Counted from the first letter of the stretch, positions 47,240 to 59,589 are shown. The stretch is 64,000 nt of DNA from Diabrotica undecimpunctata (GCF_040954645.1 NC_092807.1:83828608-83892607); one strand, 5' to 3'. The notes: a model not told the origin generated them from the letters alone. Made by a program: numbers and translations.

Positions 47240-48480
47240 TATTAAAGTGACGACTTAAAATAGAGAGTTGTAAAATTGTCCGCAGAATAACGTGCCCACT
47301 GCAGATCTTTCCAAAGAAACTTTTCACTACTATCAGTAGGTAACGTTTTTTTGTACCAAATCAGTTTTCAACAATGCAACAAAATTATGAAAATCAATGG
47401 TTTCCATTACTATTACTATAAAAGGATTCTTTTGTTTACAGCTTCTTATAAGTTATATCCAATCATATGGTTGGCCTATTTTCATCGTAGTTTTCTTCTT
47501 CTTCTTTTCAATAACATAATGATCTGCATTAGGTACGTTCTATATGTGTATGACCACTTACAACAAACTTGTGATCAATACACTCTATTGTACTTTGTTT
47601 TGCAAAAAGCTCATAAACATTGCTGAAGCGTGACTGTTTTTATTCTGGCTTTGACATGTATCAGCATATAAACACTTTATATATATAAACGAATATAAAC
47701 CCAATATTATGGTCTTTTAATGGTTGATGGAAGATCCATAATATATCGATACAAACATAAAGCAATTTGATTTCCTCCTCTGGCAGAAACAGATTTATTC
47801 TAAATGTAGCAGTAGCTAAATTGTGGACAGTTAGATTGTAGGTCCAGAGTTACCATTTGTAAAATGAAATCGATGTTTTTAAATAAGGTGTTGGTAACAT
47901 TGTTGCAACTTAAAAACAAATATTGCTGTTGACGGATTTTGTCTAGCTAAAGTTGTATCACCTGACTTTGCGTTGAAAAGGTGATGGATTTTCTTCTCTA
48001 AGATTAAGTTTTTCTTTTTAGTTTCTTCTGCCTATGATTTTTTAATTTTTAAGCTATGTCATGTAGAATACGTATCTTTTTGGGCTTTTTAAATTTTAAC
48101 CCTAGTTCGTGAAATTTTGCAGACTAAATTTTCATTGAAACAAAATTTTTATTTCAGTATTTTCTTCGTAAAGGTCATACAATTTAGCTATAATCAAATC
48201 TGATTGTAAGTATAGTTTAGATGTTGTTTGTCTACAATAATGACTCTCGTATGCAGGAAAGCTTTGGATATGTGTGACAACTTGTTTAACGATATGCAAC
48301 GCATCGGTACCGTAAACTCTTCGTATACACGCATCATCACCACAAGTTCCTCCTCCATTGATGTGCGCTAGAGGACAAAAACGGCTTTCGACGGTATAAA
48401 GAGCAGCCGTCGCAAGATAAAGAAAAATACTACTAAAGATTTTGCACGAGGAAGCGCAGAGACTACCCGTCAGCACTAAT
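47240..48480 (-). pseudogene. Decayed ORF of an insect-wide repeat family
   Basis: The minus-strand frame from about 48420 reads HINGGGTCGDDACIRRVYGT, THIQSFPAYESHYCRQTTSK and LYLQSDLIIAKLYDLYEE. Later broken frames give YNLTVHNLATATF (about 47820), GQPYDWI (about 47480) and FLWKDLQWARYSADNF (about 47300). From memory these words belong to one long protein that recurs in many insect genomes beside transposon sequence; I cannot name its superfamily. Stops and frameshifts throughout. Confidence 0.5.
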
Positions 48481-48496
48481 CCACCAAATAGCAAAC

Positions 48497-49220
48497 ATGA
48501 CACCAATTAAGGATAGGATCCGAACCCTCAGCAAAATATATGTCCCCCGAACTATAGCTGGCTCAAACAACCGAGCCAAGCAAACACTCAAAATCGCCGA
48601 GGGCAAATACTCACCAGGATTCCCGAAAGAAAAGTTCCATTGCTTCCAGCAAGGCTTCTAAATAACACTGGATACGAACTTCCTGATGAGTATTTCGACG
48701 TCCTAGAATCAATCTCCCTAAAATATAGCAGTTAACAACTCCAAACCAAAAACGCTAATCAAGAGCCGTTCCTAGCATGGCTGATAACACCTTGAAGTAC
48801 CTACCCTTGGCTTGTTTGGCTTACCAACAAAAATTCCTCTATTACGGTTTTTAACACAAAATTTTATCATATCCCCTAGCTCCACAAAAAAGGAGCATCC
48901 CTCCTTAAAGAGTCCAAACCCTAAATAAGGTTAAAACATGAGAGAAGAATAAGAGAAGGGGAGTTCCATCGGAGTATTGTTCTGACAACAACTCCATTGG
49001 CCCTAGGTTATTGACTGAAGGTCAACCGCTTCTGCTAGAGTATTGATCTACTGGCAGTTCCGTACCCGGTCTTGGAGCAATGATCTGAGTGAGACATACC
49101 TATTCTCTCCTGCGCCAGAGTACTGATTGGGCACCGTTTGTTCCTCGCCGGGCCGTGTGTTGATTGGCCCCTTCCATCTCTATATAAATGAAATATACAC
49201 ATTTCTAGGCTTTCTTTATT
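48497..49220 (+). other. GC-richer segment, unrecognised
   Basis: 48497-48660 is coding-like (MTPIKDRIRTLSKIYVPRTI, then EGKYSPGFPKEKFHCFQQGF) but ends in stops. 48960-49170 contains several related words: gtattgttctgac, tattgactgaag, tattgatctactgg, tactgattgggc and tgttgattggcc. This is an irregular short repeat followed by tataaatgaa. It may be part of an LTR or a retroelement gag; neither is shown. Confidence 0.35.
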
Positions 49221-49239
49221 TGAGTGGATATGTACCTGT

Positions 49240-50396
49240 ATCATGAAGAAGAATGTTTTGGGAAACGATGAAAGATACGCATAATAATATAGTTGCAAAC
49301 TCTATGCGTCGAAATCGTTTTGAAGAAATGTTCAGGTACATTCATGTACCGTACAATAACAATCTACCTAAAAACGACAAAATGGGGAAGACCTTTGATG
49401 GATATGGTTAATGATAATTTTGTCAGATATGCTCCTATACAATTTCTCCATCGACGAATCTGATTGCCTACTTTGGCAGGCATGGTTGTAAGCAATATAT
49501 AAAGAGAAAGCCAATTCGCTTTGGTTACAAAGCCTAGATTTTAGTTACAACTAGCGGATATGGCGTGAATTTGGATATTTATCAAGGAAAAAATGAAAGA
49601 ACGGCAGGAACTGATGACAATAACAAATATGGCGTGGGAGAGTCTATTGTACTTACATTTGAAAATTGTTTGTCAGAAAATTTTAAAGATCTACGATTTT
49701 CTTTATTTTTAGACAACTATTTCAACAGCGTAAAGTTAATGGAAAAGTTACAAGAGATGAATATTGGAGCAACCTGTACTGTTAGACGGGATAGATTGGA
49801 AAACTGCACACTCACAGCAAAAAATGAAATGAAAAGAGAGAGAGTGGAGCATAAGGAAGCCTCCTAACAGAAGATAAAAAAATAACAGCCCTACAGTGGA
49901 ACGATAATAATATTGTGAATTTGCTGTCAAATGAATTTGGAATAGCACCGATTTAAAAAGCACGAAGGTATTCAGCTGCAGCTAAAACAAAAGTTAAACA
50001 TAAAGTATTAAAAAATACAATACATTCATGAGGGGTGTCGATTTATTAGACAGGCATATCTCTGCATATCGTATCGGACTTATAGGAAAGAAATGGTGTG
50101 TACCCATCTTGTTCTACATGTTTGATGTTTGTATGAGTAATGCGTAGGTTCTTGCTCGACAATATGGTTACAAACATGATAACTTATATTTTCGAAGAAT
50201 GGTGGTACTGTCATTGTTACAAAAGTATGGTCAGCAACCACGTTTTCCTGGACCATTACGTTCCAGTGAACAGCACCTTATAATATGTGGACAACCGAGA
50301 CGTCGTTGTCAACTGTGTAAAATTAAGACAGTTAAAGCATATCAACGCTGCAATATCCCTCTGCATGACAAATGTTTCAAGGTATATCACAAATAA
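49240..50396 (+). pseudogene. piggyBac transposase relic (second copy)
   Basis: Fragments in order: MRRNRFEEMFRYIHVPYNNN (about 49300), NDNFVRYAPIQFLHRR (about 49410), YFGRHGCKQYIKRKPIRFGY (about 49470-49540), then the open frame 49565-49867 with LDIYQGKNERTAGTDD, SENFKDLRFSLFLDNYFNSV and MNIGATCTVRRDRL. Later pieces are MRGVDLLDRHISAYRIGLIG (about 50029-50090) and a C-terminal cysteine cluster, GQPRRRCQLC, RCNIPLHDKCF, ending at 50396. All canonical piggyBac domains are visible but frames are broken. Confidence 0.8.
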
Positions 50397-50709
50397 TTTA
50401 TGTTATTTTGTTTACTTTTGGATTCATTATTGTATAAATGTTTATGTTATGTTTACTTATAATGTTTTTCGAAATACTTTGTTATTAAAAAAATTATTAA
50501 AAAATATAAAACTTATCCTTCCCTTCTATAAGAATGAACAAAAACATATTTTTATATGCCGCATTAGCCCAAGGGGTGAATAACGACCCATGTATATATG
50601 TCTACTATTATTGCCGTCATAATTTTTTAAATATTTTTTCCACATAATTTGAATCAGTCGAGCGCAACATATATCAAAATAAACTATATGTAAAAGAAAA
50701 AATAGTTCT

Positions 50710-50726
50710 GGGCATAAAAGGGTTAA
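50710..50726. repeat. Right end of piggyBac with TTAA
   Basis: GGGCATAAAAGGG (50710-50722) followed by TTAA (50723-50726) is a typical piggyBac right terminus, 315 bp after the transposase relic. The matching left end (TTAA followed by CCCTTTTATGCCC) was not found upstream, so the 5' part was lost. Confidence 0.6.
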
Positions 50727-51074
50727 TCTGCCGTAATTATCGTAGACACCGACGAATCCTATCTTTAATATATTCTCATTTATAAAGACATTGATTTTAC
50801 CAAACGTAGCAATTAAACATTTCTTGTTAGTTGTTCTCATCAAAAACTGAACATCTCTTAAGTTTTCTCTGTTTTCTGGATCGACTTATTGCCTTTAACT
50901 TTAGCTGAATTAGTAGGAATGTCTTTGTTGTTTTTGTTTCGAACTGTTGTTGTTTTGTTGTCGCTTTGGATACTGCTATTTAAATCAGAATATCAGAGAA
51001 AGTTCAGATCATCTCTGCTAATATCTTCTTAGCCGTTAACCTTATGCAGGTATCGTGATATCATGAAGCTATTA

Positions 51075-51215
51075 GCTAAATTTCCCAATGTTCCTCCACG
51101 TTTTTCTATCTTCTGCCATTCTAGCATATTCTGACAATGGAGCGCCAATGGTAGCAACAATATGGTCCATGTATCGTGTGGGAGATCTAGCTCTATTTCT
51201 TTTGCCTTCTACTTT
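51075..51215 (-). pseudogene. RTE-type LINE C-terminal scrap
   Basis: The minus-strand translation reads EGKRNRARSPTRYMDHIVAT and IGAPLSEYARMAEDRKTWRN, the terminal segment found in many LINE ORF2 proteins (GK-GR-PTRW-D ... RM---R--WR). About 45 residues remain. Confidence 0.6.
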
Positions 51216-52209
51216 TCTACTTTACTACTGCTAATATCACTAAGATTTAATTAGGTTTCAATTTCGACTCTATTTTCAAATGTGTTATTTAATTTCATTT
51301 GTGATTTTTCACCTGTATCTGTTAAAGAGATTGTCAAGTCTTTTGTATTATCTAAAAAATAATTTTCTCTTTTTAATAGAAAATTATTATAAAAATAAAT
51401 AAAAAATTATTCTCCACATCTGACCAATTTTTCATTACTTGGAATTGAGTGTTTTCTACCAAAATTTCTCTAGGTAATCAGATTGATTAAACTGGAGATT
51501 GGAAGCTGAAATTTGATTGTCTATATCACGGTTTGGACGTTTGAAATAAGCTATGTTTTTGAATCTATAATAATGTCTCGACAAAGGTGTCTCGTTTGTA
51601 TCCGAAAAATTCGTTGAGGTATACATTGGTTTTCATTGTTATCACTGTTCCCTAAAAAGGAACGTTATTAGAATTATACTATTGTAACATGATACAGATA
51701 TTAAAATGATACCATAAAGGTTTCATCTTAAAATCTAATAAAAATGGAAAATAATATTTTAGCATTGTCGTATGTTTTAATTGCAAATTAGAAAAAATAA
51801 TAATATTGTGCTTATTACTTACCAAATTGACTGTTTTGATTATTATACAGGCTCGAAATAAATTATGTTCTCTTGTTCATTTTTGGAATTGTAAAAACAA
51901 ACTGATTTAAGTACTCAATATAAAAATTCCAACTGTTAGACAAAACAAATTTGAATCTCAGAATTACACGTATTATCTCTTATGTGAATTAAATTCGATA
52001 TTTTTTATGGCTTATGGTGCTATGAACATCTATCCGACAATTTTCAATTAAAGGTGAGTAATCTACAAATTGAACCAAGAGCTAACGGCAACCATGCGAA
52101 ATCTCAGAAGTAAATTCTTACCGGGGTCATTTTTATTGAGTATGATTCGCCCATGTAAATAAGTGAAACAGTAAGTTAGTCCCATAAAATTTGCCCCCGT
52201 AACAATATA

Positions 52210-52670
52210 ATGTCATCGAATGCCATAGTCTGTGGACTAGTATGCATTTCGATGCGCATCGCCCGCCTCGAATTTTCCGATTGCTCTTGACCTGGAAATT
52301 TCTATTTATCGCTCGAACAGCGCATATAAATATTGGCGATTTTCAGGTCAGTCCCTCACGGGCTCTCCGAGAGCTTAGTGCTCTCGGGGCTCTGCTTCCT
52401 GCATTTATTTTCCATACTCTGTGGCTGAGATTGTTTCAACTTAACTTGGTGTTTTTATTTCGACGAAGAAATTGTCATGTAAGAAATATCTTGCCTTTTT
52501 CAAGGCAAGACACCGAAGATAAATATTTTCCAAGTCCATAACCCGAAAATGGACTTAAGTAGAGGAGCTCTCGACAGTATATTCGAAGCCCTCTACAGAG
52601 CACCCGGGGATAACAGAAGGTGGTTAGACCCTTATTTGTTCCCCCGAGGTGACAATAAATTGGTGCGATT
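52210..52670 (+). repeat. Possible solo LTR
   Basis: A GC-richer block starting near tgtcatcgaatgcc. It has a TATA-like catataaata at 52323, a strong hairpin (gggctctccgagagc / gctctcggggctc, 52360-52392) and an aataaa near 52661, then ttggtgcgattcacgagc, which resembles a primer-binding site after an LTR. No second copy or coding region is in the window. Confidence 0.35.
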
Positions 52671-52955
52671 CACGAGCGTATAGTTAGTTAAACAAGTTCA
52701 TTGAATAGTTTGAAACATCGGTAAACTTATTAACATTTCGCTGATCTATAATATACATTTACGTTCTTAGAAAGAATGGGAATAAGAGAAATGTGATATT
52801 TTAGTTTATTTGTTACACATTCAATATGTGCATATGCGTAGTGTGTTCTATTTCTTGGGAATATATTTATTAAATAGACTTTATTATTAATTTTAAAATA
52901 GTATTAAGGTAAGTAAAGTAAATTTGGGGTAAGTTTATTCTTTTTATAGTATTAA

Positions 52956-55548
52956 CCCATTAGGGCGATACAATAAACAAAGAGAAATTTGACAATTCAT
53001 TTATCAGATTGGATTAAAAACACATAAATTAAGACTAATTTACAACCAAAAAGATTTTTTTTTTTCATTATCAAGAAAAAACAGTACACTTTTTAATGAA
53101 GGAACATATTGTATCTTAAATGTTAATTAAATTTTAAGGTGAAAATTGTAAAAAACATTCGGGGTGTAGATGCACTCTACACATTTTACTTAAATAAATA
53201 GTATTACTTTTGCACATCCGACATTCTTTCACTATCGTCTCTTTTTGTAATGTGGCCACTATTGTCGAATCTGGTTTTATCTGGTAAAGTAAATTTAGAT
53301 TGACGTCTATGCTCTACGAGAGAGAAGGTGTCCGAGGTACTTGATGAATTTGGTCTCCGACTATTTGTCAGAGAGGAAAATTGTGGTAGAAAAAGGAGTA
53401 GTGGTTGACATGACGGCTGGAGTGCCGCAGAAGTCGGTCCTAGAACCCACGCTGTGGAACTTGGCATATGACGGGGTTGTGAGCTAAAAATACGGAGAGG
53501 GTGTAACCCCTTTCGCATTTGCGGACGACCTCGCTATGTTGGTAGTGGCGCGGGACAGGGAGGACCTTATCTTTGATGCACAGCGTATATGCAACCAAGC
53601 CGAGGAAAGGATGAAAATGCATGAGCTAGAACTGGCTACGGGTAAGACCGAGGCTATAATTCTCAAGGGACCAAGGAAAAGGGGCGGAATAACATTTGAA
53701 TGTGCAGGAAAGAGAGTGGTTCCAAAGAAGTGCCCGAGGTATTTAGGGGTGATTCTGAGTCAAAACGGAAAGTGAGGGGAGCACGTAAAAGCGGAGGGCT
53801 CAAAACTGAGAGGAGGAAGGCCCTTCATTCTGTTGTGCAATCGATCGTCCTCTACGCTGCGCCTGTCTGGAGTTCTGCAGTTTTAACAAAGGCGTACAGA
53901 AAGCAGCTCACCCGAGCAAATAGGAAGAGTCTATTGAGGGTGGCGTGTGCATACAGAATAGTCTCTGCCGAGGCGTTAGGAGTTATCGCCGGCCGTATTC
54001 CGATGCACATGCTAGTGAAGGAAAGAGGAAGAATATATGAGAGAAGAAATGAAGACAAGTCATTTATTCCTAATCTTAGAAGATGGATGAATTGCGGGCA
54101 TCGGCGTTTAGATTATTTCCTGGCTCAGATGCTCACAGGACATGGTTGCTTTAGGGCATACTTTTACAGATTAGGAAAGGCAGAAAATGACAAACGCCTA
54201 TATTGTGAAATATCGGACATTGTCTCACACACTCTATTGGTATGCGATAGATGGATAGGTGAGAGGAGCCTGCTTGAGAGAGAGCTAGGAAGTAGGGTGC
54301 AATCGTCACTAAACTGGTGGAGGAGATGCTTAGGTCGTCAGATTGGTGGAGAGCAGTTCAGAGATATGTGAGGAGAACATTGTAAAGAAAGGAACAAGAA
54401 GAAAGGCAACCCGAAGGTAGGCAGGGTGCCCAAGACCAAGAAAAAAGATAAGGCAGAATGAGAAGGGGGGATATTGAACATGAACAGGGAGGAATAGAGG
54501 GAGAGAAGAATTCCATCGTAGTGGGAAAGTGCTAGCATGTGTGAGAATTGTGCGTGAATGCCGTGCCGATGTTGCGTCCCAATCAGGGCGATCCGGCCGG
54601 TAATTCACCGCGGAGGAGGGTGTTTTTTAGCAGGTAGGTCTCTGAAATTGACGGCGATGGTGTCCGAACAACCGTAGCGCGCGGTCTCAGATATCATCGT
54701 AGCCACGCTGGAGGAGTCCTGTATAACCGAGGCGGGAAGGCGGTTCTGCCCACCTTCTAGAACCGAGGTATGTTTTTGGACCACCACCCTCATAAAAGAA
54801 GAAAAAAAAAGATTGACGTCTATCAGCGGTTTCTTCACTATTATAAATTATAAATATAAATCGATGTCGGCTCATGCTTTCTCTTATAATGTGCACTTCT
54901 TTATCCTCATCCTTCGAGCAATATATATCAACTTAAAGCAGAGTGTAAACCAGATAATATACATATGCCAATAAATTTTTCAAATATATGTCATTCATTA
55001 CAAAATCGTGACGGTTATTCTGCGATGCATAAATATTTGTAAAATATAGAATGCTCTCAATTACTTGTTTATAAAAAAAGAGTGAAAAACTTCAATATAT
55101 GACTTACCTCAATGGTTGGCTTTTATATTGTCTAACTAAATATTAATCAGACTGATGTTGAATTACTACTGAGTACGAAGAAGCATTTGTTGTTAATAAT
55201 AACTTCAGACAAATTTGGATTTACCATTTTTGCCTGGTTTTTTCTTTGGACGTTTTATCTGTGGTTCAGAGGAATATCATAATCAGAATCGTCAATCACT
55301 TGCATTTAATATGTACCTGCAATATCCGATTTTATTGATTATTCAAAAATAATATTATCATCAATGTCTTCTACATCGGAAACTTCATCTAATTCCGGCG
55401 GCAAATAACCCACATTAAGTGAGTCAGAATTTTCACAATCTGAGTCTTCTTCTAACAAAGCTATTAACTCTTTAGTAGTTAGTGCCATCTTTATTTCATA
55501 TTTCAAAAATTTACTCAAATAAACAAATGCACTACTATATACACGCAT
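52956..55548 (-). mobile_element. Third piggyBac, deleted and split by R1 LINE
   Basis: Minus-strand element. The N-terminal acidic region lies at 55487-55339 (MALTTKELIALLEEDSD, PPELDEVSDVEDIDDN). The C-terminal part follows at 54840-53170 with an R1 LINE inserted: KFTLPDKTRFDNSGHITKRD and, one frame over, CRMCKSNTIYL and CRVHLHPECF. A terminus CCCATTAGGGCG lies beside TTAA at 52952-52955. The central catalytic domain is absent, so this is an internally deleted copy. The other terminus was not located. Confidence 0.65.
53311..54810 (+). mobile_element. R1-clade LINE, 5'-truncated, with TSD
   Basis: A 1.5-kb insertion flanked by a 13-14 bp target duplication, GATTGACGTCTAT (53298-53310 and 54811-54823), and ending in a poly-A tail (gaagaaaaaaaaa to 54810). 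It encodes R1-type RT: YLSERKIVV, AGVPQKSVLEPTLWNLAYDG, FAFADDLAMLVVARDREDL (catalytic), LATGKTEAIILKG and CPRYLGVILSQNGK (frame 53536-53775). The C-terminal domain follows (frame 53700-54371), with ERRKALHSVVQSIVLYAAPV, LRVACAYRIVSAEALGVIAG and a final DVSHTLLVCDRW-like zinc segment. Frames 53775/53700 overlap through a frameshift. It lies in a piggyBac relic rather than in 28S rDNA. Confidence 0.9.
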
Positions 55549-55624
55549 TCACATGATATTAGTTTAGCTTACTTCATTTTAATTTATATGGAATATAAAA
55601 CAAATAAACACAAGAAAACTTTCA

Positions 55625-56240
55625 AATCAAGTTAAAAAAAAACAAATATAACATTTACAGCACACAGCTATTCTATAAATAGAGAATGAAGTGTAATGAC
55701 GAGATCGAATGTTAAAATTTCAGATCGTATAGTCTAATGAAAAAATAAGTATTTTCCAAAGTTTTCTGTTTTTTGAAGTTCTGTACTCTATAATAAAAAT
55801 AAAATTTTACTTTAATTTGTTAGACAACTATAAGATATCTTTTAAAAGACACAGGATAACTTAATAATTATATTGGTCTTAGATTTAATTTTTACGTAAT
55901 TACTTAAATGTTTAAATAAATAATTAAATCCATTCAAATCAAATTAAAAAAAAAAACAAATATTACGTTTACAACAGACAGCAATTATATAAATAGAGAA
56001 TAAAGTGTAACGACAAGATCGTATTTTAAAATCTCAGATTTATTCTAATGAAAAACTAAGTATTTTGCAAAGGTTTTGTTTTTTGAAGTACTATATTAGG
56101 TACTCTATAATAACAATAAAATTTTACTTTATTTTGTTAGACAACTAGATACCTGTCAAAGTACACACGATAATTTAATAATTATATCGGTCTTAGATTT
56201 AATTTTTACGTAATTACTTATGTGTTTAAATAAATACTTA
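55625..56240. repeat. Two-copy tandem duplication, about 310 bp
   Basis: Copy 1 (about 55625-55930) and copy 2 (about 55935-56240) share long stretches: tcaaatcaa(g/a)ttaaaaaa, tataaatagagaat(g/a)aagtg, gtactctataataa and ggtcttagatttaatttttacg. Identity is perhaps 85 percent by eye. No coding capacity. It starts just upstream of the piggyBac N-terminus. Confidence 0.8.
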
Positions 56241-56244
56241 AAAT

Positions 56245-56490
56245 TTTTTGGTTGATCGAAGTTCAGCGACTACGAGAGTGTAGACAGATACTTCATGAGA
56301 CTTCGCTTCGTTTCGTTCTACTTCCATTCTGTGTGGGTTTTCGCGTCCAAGTCAAAGGGCCCGAAGTTCGAATACGAAGTGTCACACTACATTACTCGAC
56401 TTCGCGAGTATGTAGAGAGTCACCCCGCGTCGATTAACTTCACTTCAACACTTCCTCCGAAGAACTTCGATCGAGAGTGTTGACGGGGTT
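56245..56490. other. TTCG/CGAAG-rich GC island, unidentified
   Basis: Much more GC-rich than its surroundings and full of cgaagttc / acttcg words on both strands (gaagttcagcg, gacttcgcttcgtttcg, ccgaagttcgaatacgaag, gacttcgcgag, gaagaacttcgatcg). One frame (56295-56483) is open with REYVESHPASINFTSTLPPK, but no family is recognised. It could be an exon, a satellite monomer or a repeat end. Confidence 0.4.
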
Positions 56491-56499
56491 TATGACGAA

Positions 56500-59200
56500 G
56501 TGAGATAAGTAAATAAGAAGGTACTGGTACTATTTAAGTTTTAAGTGAACACAATCCGACAAATCACGTTGTGAATAAGCAAATAAATGTACATATTTGC
56601 TTATTGCCAAAGCACAAAAATTTATTGAAATAGTATAAAACTACTTACTCTGTTACATTTCATAATTTTCGAGATGTTTGAATATCCACCTGCTAATAAT
56701 TTGCTAAATATAAAGATATTTGATTTGCTTATGTAGAGGCAGAGGAATTCCATTTTATTATCAAGTAAGTAGGTACATGTATATCTCAGTTTTGTAAATT
56801 TGTTGACTATGTGCTTATTCACAGGAGCCAGAGTTATAATAGTTTATGTTTCAATCATGTTTAAAATAATGACCACGATGAGAATATTTTTTGGAACAAA
56901 GTAGAAATACGGCTTCTGTACTTATTCAAGGAATATACCAAATATTTGTATTTCATTAGAACTAAATCTGAATATAAAATGTATTAAATAAACAGTTAAT
57001 TTTAAACTCTTCAGTTCATTCCCACTGCAGTGATAAACGCTGAAATATCATAAAGTAGTTTAAATATGTTTAGTTCAATATCGAACTAATATAAAACCTA
57101 ACTTTACGTTTGGATTTCTAACTGAATTGAGTAGCTCATGATATCACTGCCGGACTCAAGCTAGTAATTAATAATAAGAAAACAAAATAGGTATATAAGA
57201 CTTGTGAGCTAGACACGAGAGACAATATAAATTAGGATGAATAAAAACAAAAACAAAAAATTTAACCTCTTCGTCAATCAATAATAAATAACAAGCACCA
57301 CAAAACAAAATGAGTACCTACAGAAATAAAAAAAACTGCGGACAAATAAAAAATATATGATAGTTCTCCGATATATAACATCAATTATGTATACTTTTAC
57401 GGAGATTGGCAATCATCATGATCACTCTAATTTACAAAGCAGCCATTCCAAAAAATTGCTTTGCAAATCATAGTGTTCGCGTTAGTTTTTTAACCAAGAT
57501 ATTCATTGTAACATTTTTTTATATAATTAAAATATTAATTATTTTTATTCCTTTTACCCCCGTGATGATACGCTTATGTTCGGTTTACCGTCTTAAAAAT
57601 TTTATTGAATGCCCGGAATTTCCTTGCGTCCGAAAGGTTTTTAATCCTTTCCGTCTTAATCCGGGTCTTTTATGATAGATTTGTAAATATTCCGAAGGCT
57701 CGTATAGTAATTTTTCTGTAAAGACCCAATCTCGGGATTTCATATTTCATCACGTTTGTAGGTAGAAGTATACCGTTATGTTCAATGTTAATTAGAACTT
57801 TTTACCTTCTCAGAAATACATACAGCTGGCCTATCATTTTTGGGGGGAAGATACCCTCACCTTTTCTTGGGTAGCTTGGTAAAATTTTTAGAGGAACCAA
57901 GTTACTTCTCGGTGGGCACTCGTAGAGAAAACGACTTATCGGTGGGCATTCGTCGAGTTAAGACGCTTAGTTCACATTATTGTATCTGCTACCTTACCGT
58001 CTCTGTGCATTTTCTTTATAAGTGTGTATACACTTGCTTATTAGAGTTTTTTTATCTTACACTATATTAATTTAAGTATAGTTGTAAAGCACCTTTAAGG
58101 GTAAATAAATTCAGTGTTTAATACAAGTACAGTATTAACTTCAGTGAAATAAAGCAGCAGTCGCCAGGAATTACTGTAAGTGACATAATTTTAATATCTC
58201 CACCTATCTGGGCAAGTAACATAGTATAGCATCATATCATCTTCCATTATCTAGACGTATCCAACGATCATACATGTCATCAAAGTTGAGAGTAGCTACT
58301 GAATTTTGCAGTCAATTAAAGAACATTCTATACTTTTTTTTGTTACGAACCAAATAATCGACTTAACCAAGTGCGGTTTGGTTAAATTTTTATGTTTTCA
58401 CTTCAGTAACTTTTTTTGTATTTTTTGTAAATTTAGATTTTATTAATTTTTGCTATCTTTGGTTTTTGTTATAATTTTTTATTCATTTTTTTGCTGTAAT
58501 ATCTCGAGATACGCCAAAACTTTATTTGTGCATGCTTGTGTTATACTTATATCTTTGTAAAGATATTTTCTAATTATATTTCTGCTATTTTTTTATATGT
58601 ATACCTACCACCATTTCATAGTTGTTTGTGTATTTTTATTACTTGTGTTGCATTCAGCAGCGTCGTAATTTCGTTGTTGTTTAATATATTGTTATTGTTT
58701 TATGTATGTATTTTATTTATCGACTCCTAACAACGTTCCCTGATATATTTGCTTTTTACCTTTAAATATAACTATACCTTTGACCAGTAGAAAGATCAGG
58801 CTAATTAAGTTTCGAAGGTAAGTAAGTGTAATACCTTTTATATTTATTTTTTTGTTTATGTAGAGTGTTGACCAAATTTATTCAATAATTAACTGTGATA
58901 TCTTTTCTTGGGTTTGATCTCTGAACCTAAATATCTTTCCTTATCTCTTTTCTTTTCTAAGGTTTCTTAATTTTCTCCTTAAACCCCAAAAAATTAAGTG
59001 GCGCCCTGTTCCCTATCTTATCTTATCTTTGGTAATTTTACCCATCTGTCTTTTTGTTTATTTCTGTATCTTTTTCTAATATCTCTTATCGTATCTTTAC
59101 TTATTTCGTCCGTTGGACCCATTCCTGGTTCCAAAAGCTAGTTTCGAACCCACGACTCGCTCTCCACCAACCATCTGGCTGCCGTCCGCAGTGTCTCCAT
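56500..59200. other. Mostly featureless AT-rich stretch
   Basis: No gene recognised on either strand. 57840-58190 is somewhat GC-richer, with a doubled word (cggtgggcactcgtagagaa and cggtgggcattcgtcgagtt), a TATA-like tataagtgtgta, and aataaattcagtg. It may be a solo LTR or promoter-like repeat; evidence is weak. 59120-59200 contains a gttcgaaac word on the minus strand resembling a tRNA B box, but no SINE was established. Confidence 0.4.
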
Positions 59201-59209
59201 TGGTAACCT

Positions 59210-59440
59210 TTCTAGCACCATCAAAAAAAGGTTTCCGAGGTTACATCATCTTCAACATATTTTTCTTTGTTCATTCTTCCTAATACTTCAACATTCGTAA
59301 CGTGATACGTGCGTGGAATCTTCTAAATCTTTCTATATATCCACATCCAAACTAGTTCTTATCGCCTTTCGATTAAGTGTCCACAATCTAACCTCATATT
59401 ATAGGACTCTGTATTCGTAACATTTATAAAAATTAACTTT
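59210..59440 (-). pseudogene. RTE LINE C-terminal fragment
   Basis: The minus-strand translation reads ERRELVWMWIYRKI-like, KIPRTYHVTNVEVLGRMNKE and KYVEDDVTSE, matching the RTE segment MW-YRRI--I-W---VTN-EVL-RM. Broken by stops. Confidence 0.55.
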
Positions 59441-59589
59441 ATTGTAATTTTCGGGACAATATATGGGACGATCGAGTTCATTCCAGTAATGGAATCTTCG
59501 AGGGATCTAGAAACCGGTCAAGCGGGTCAACGATTGCTGCCCTCTCTGGGCTCTTCTGATTCATTGGTCGCAGGGAATCAGTCCGCATT

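Noticed and set aside
58990..59010. tggcgccctgttccc as a retroviral primer-binding site
   Set aside because: No LTR end precedes it and no gag or pol follows; it is an isolated match.
59110..59200. tRNA-derived SINE suggested by a B-box-like gttcgaaac on the minus strand
   Set aside because: The A box spacing was not convincing, and no poly-A tail or target duplication was found.
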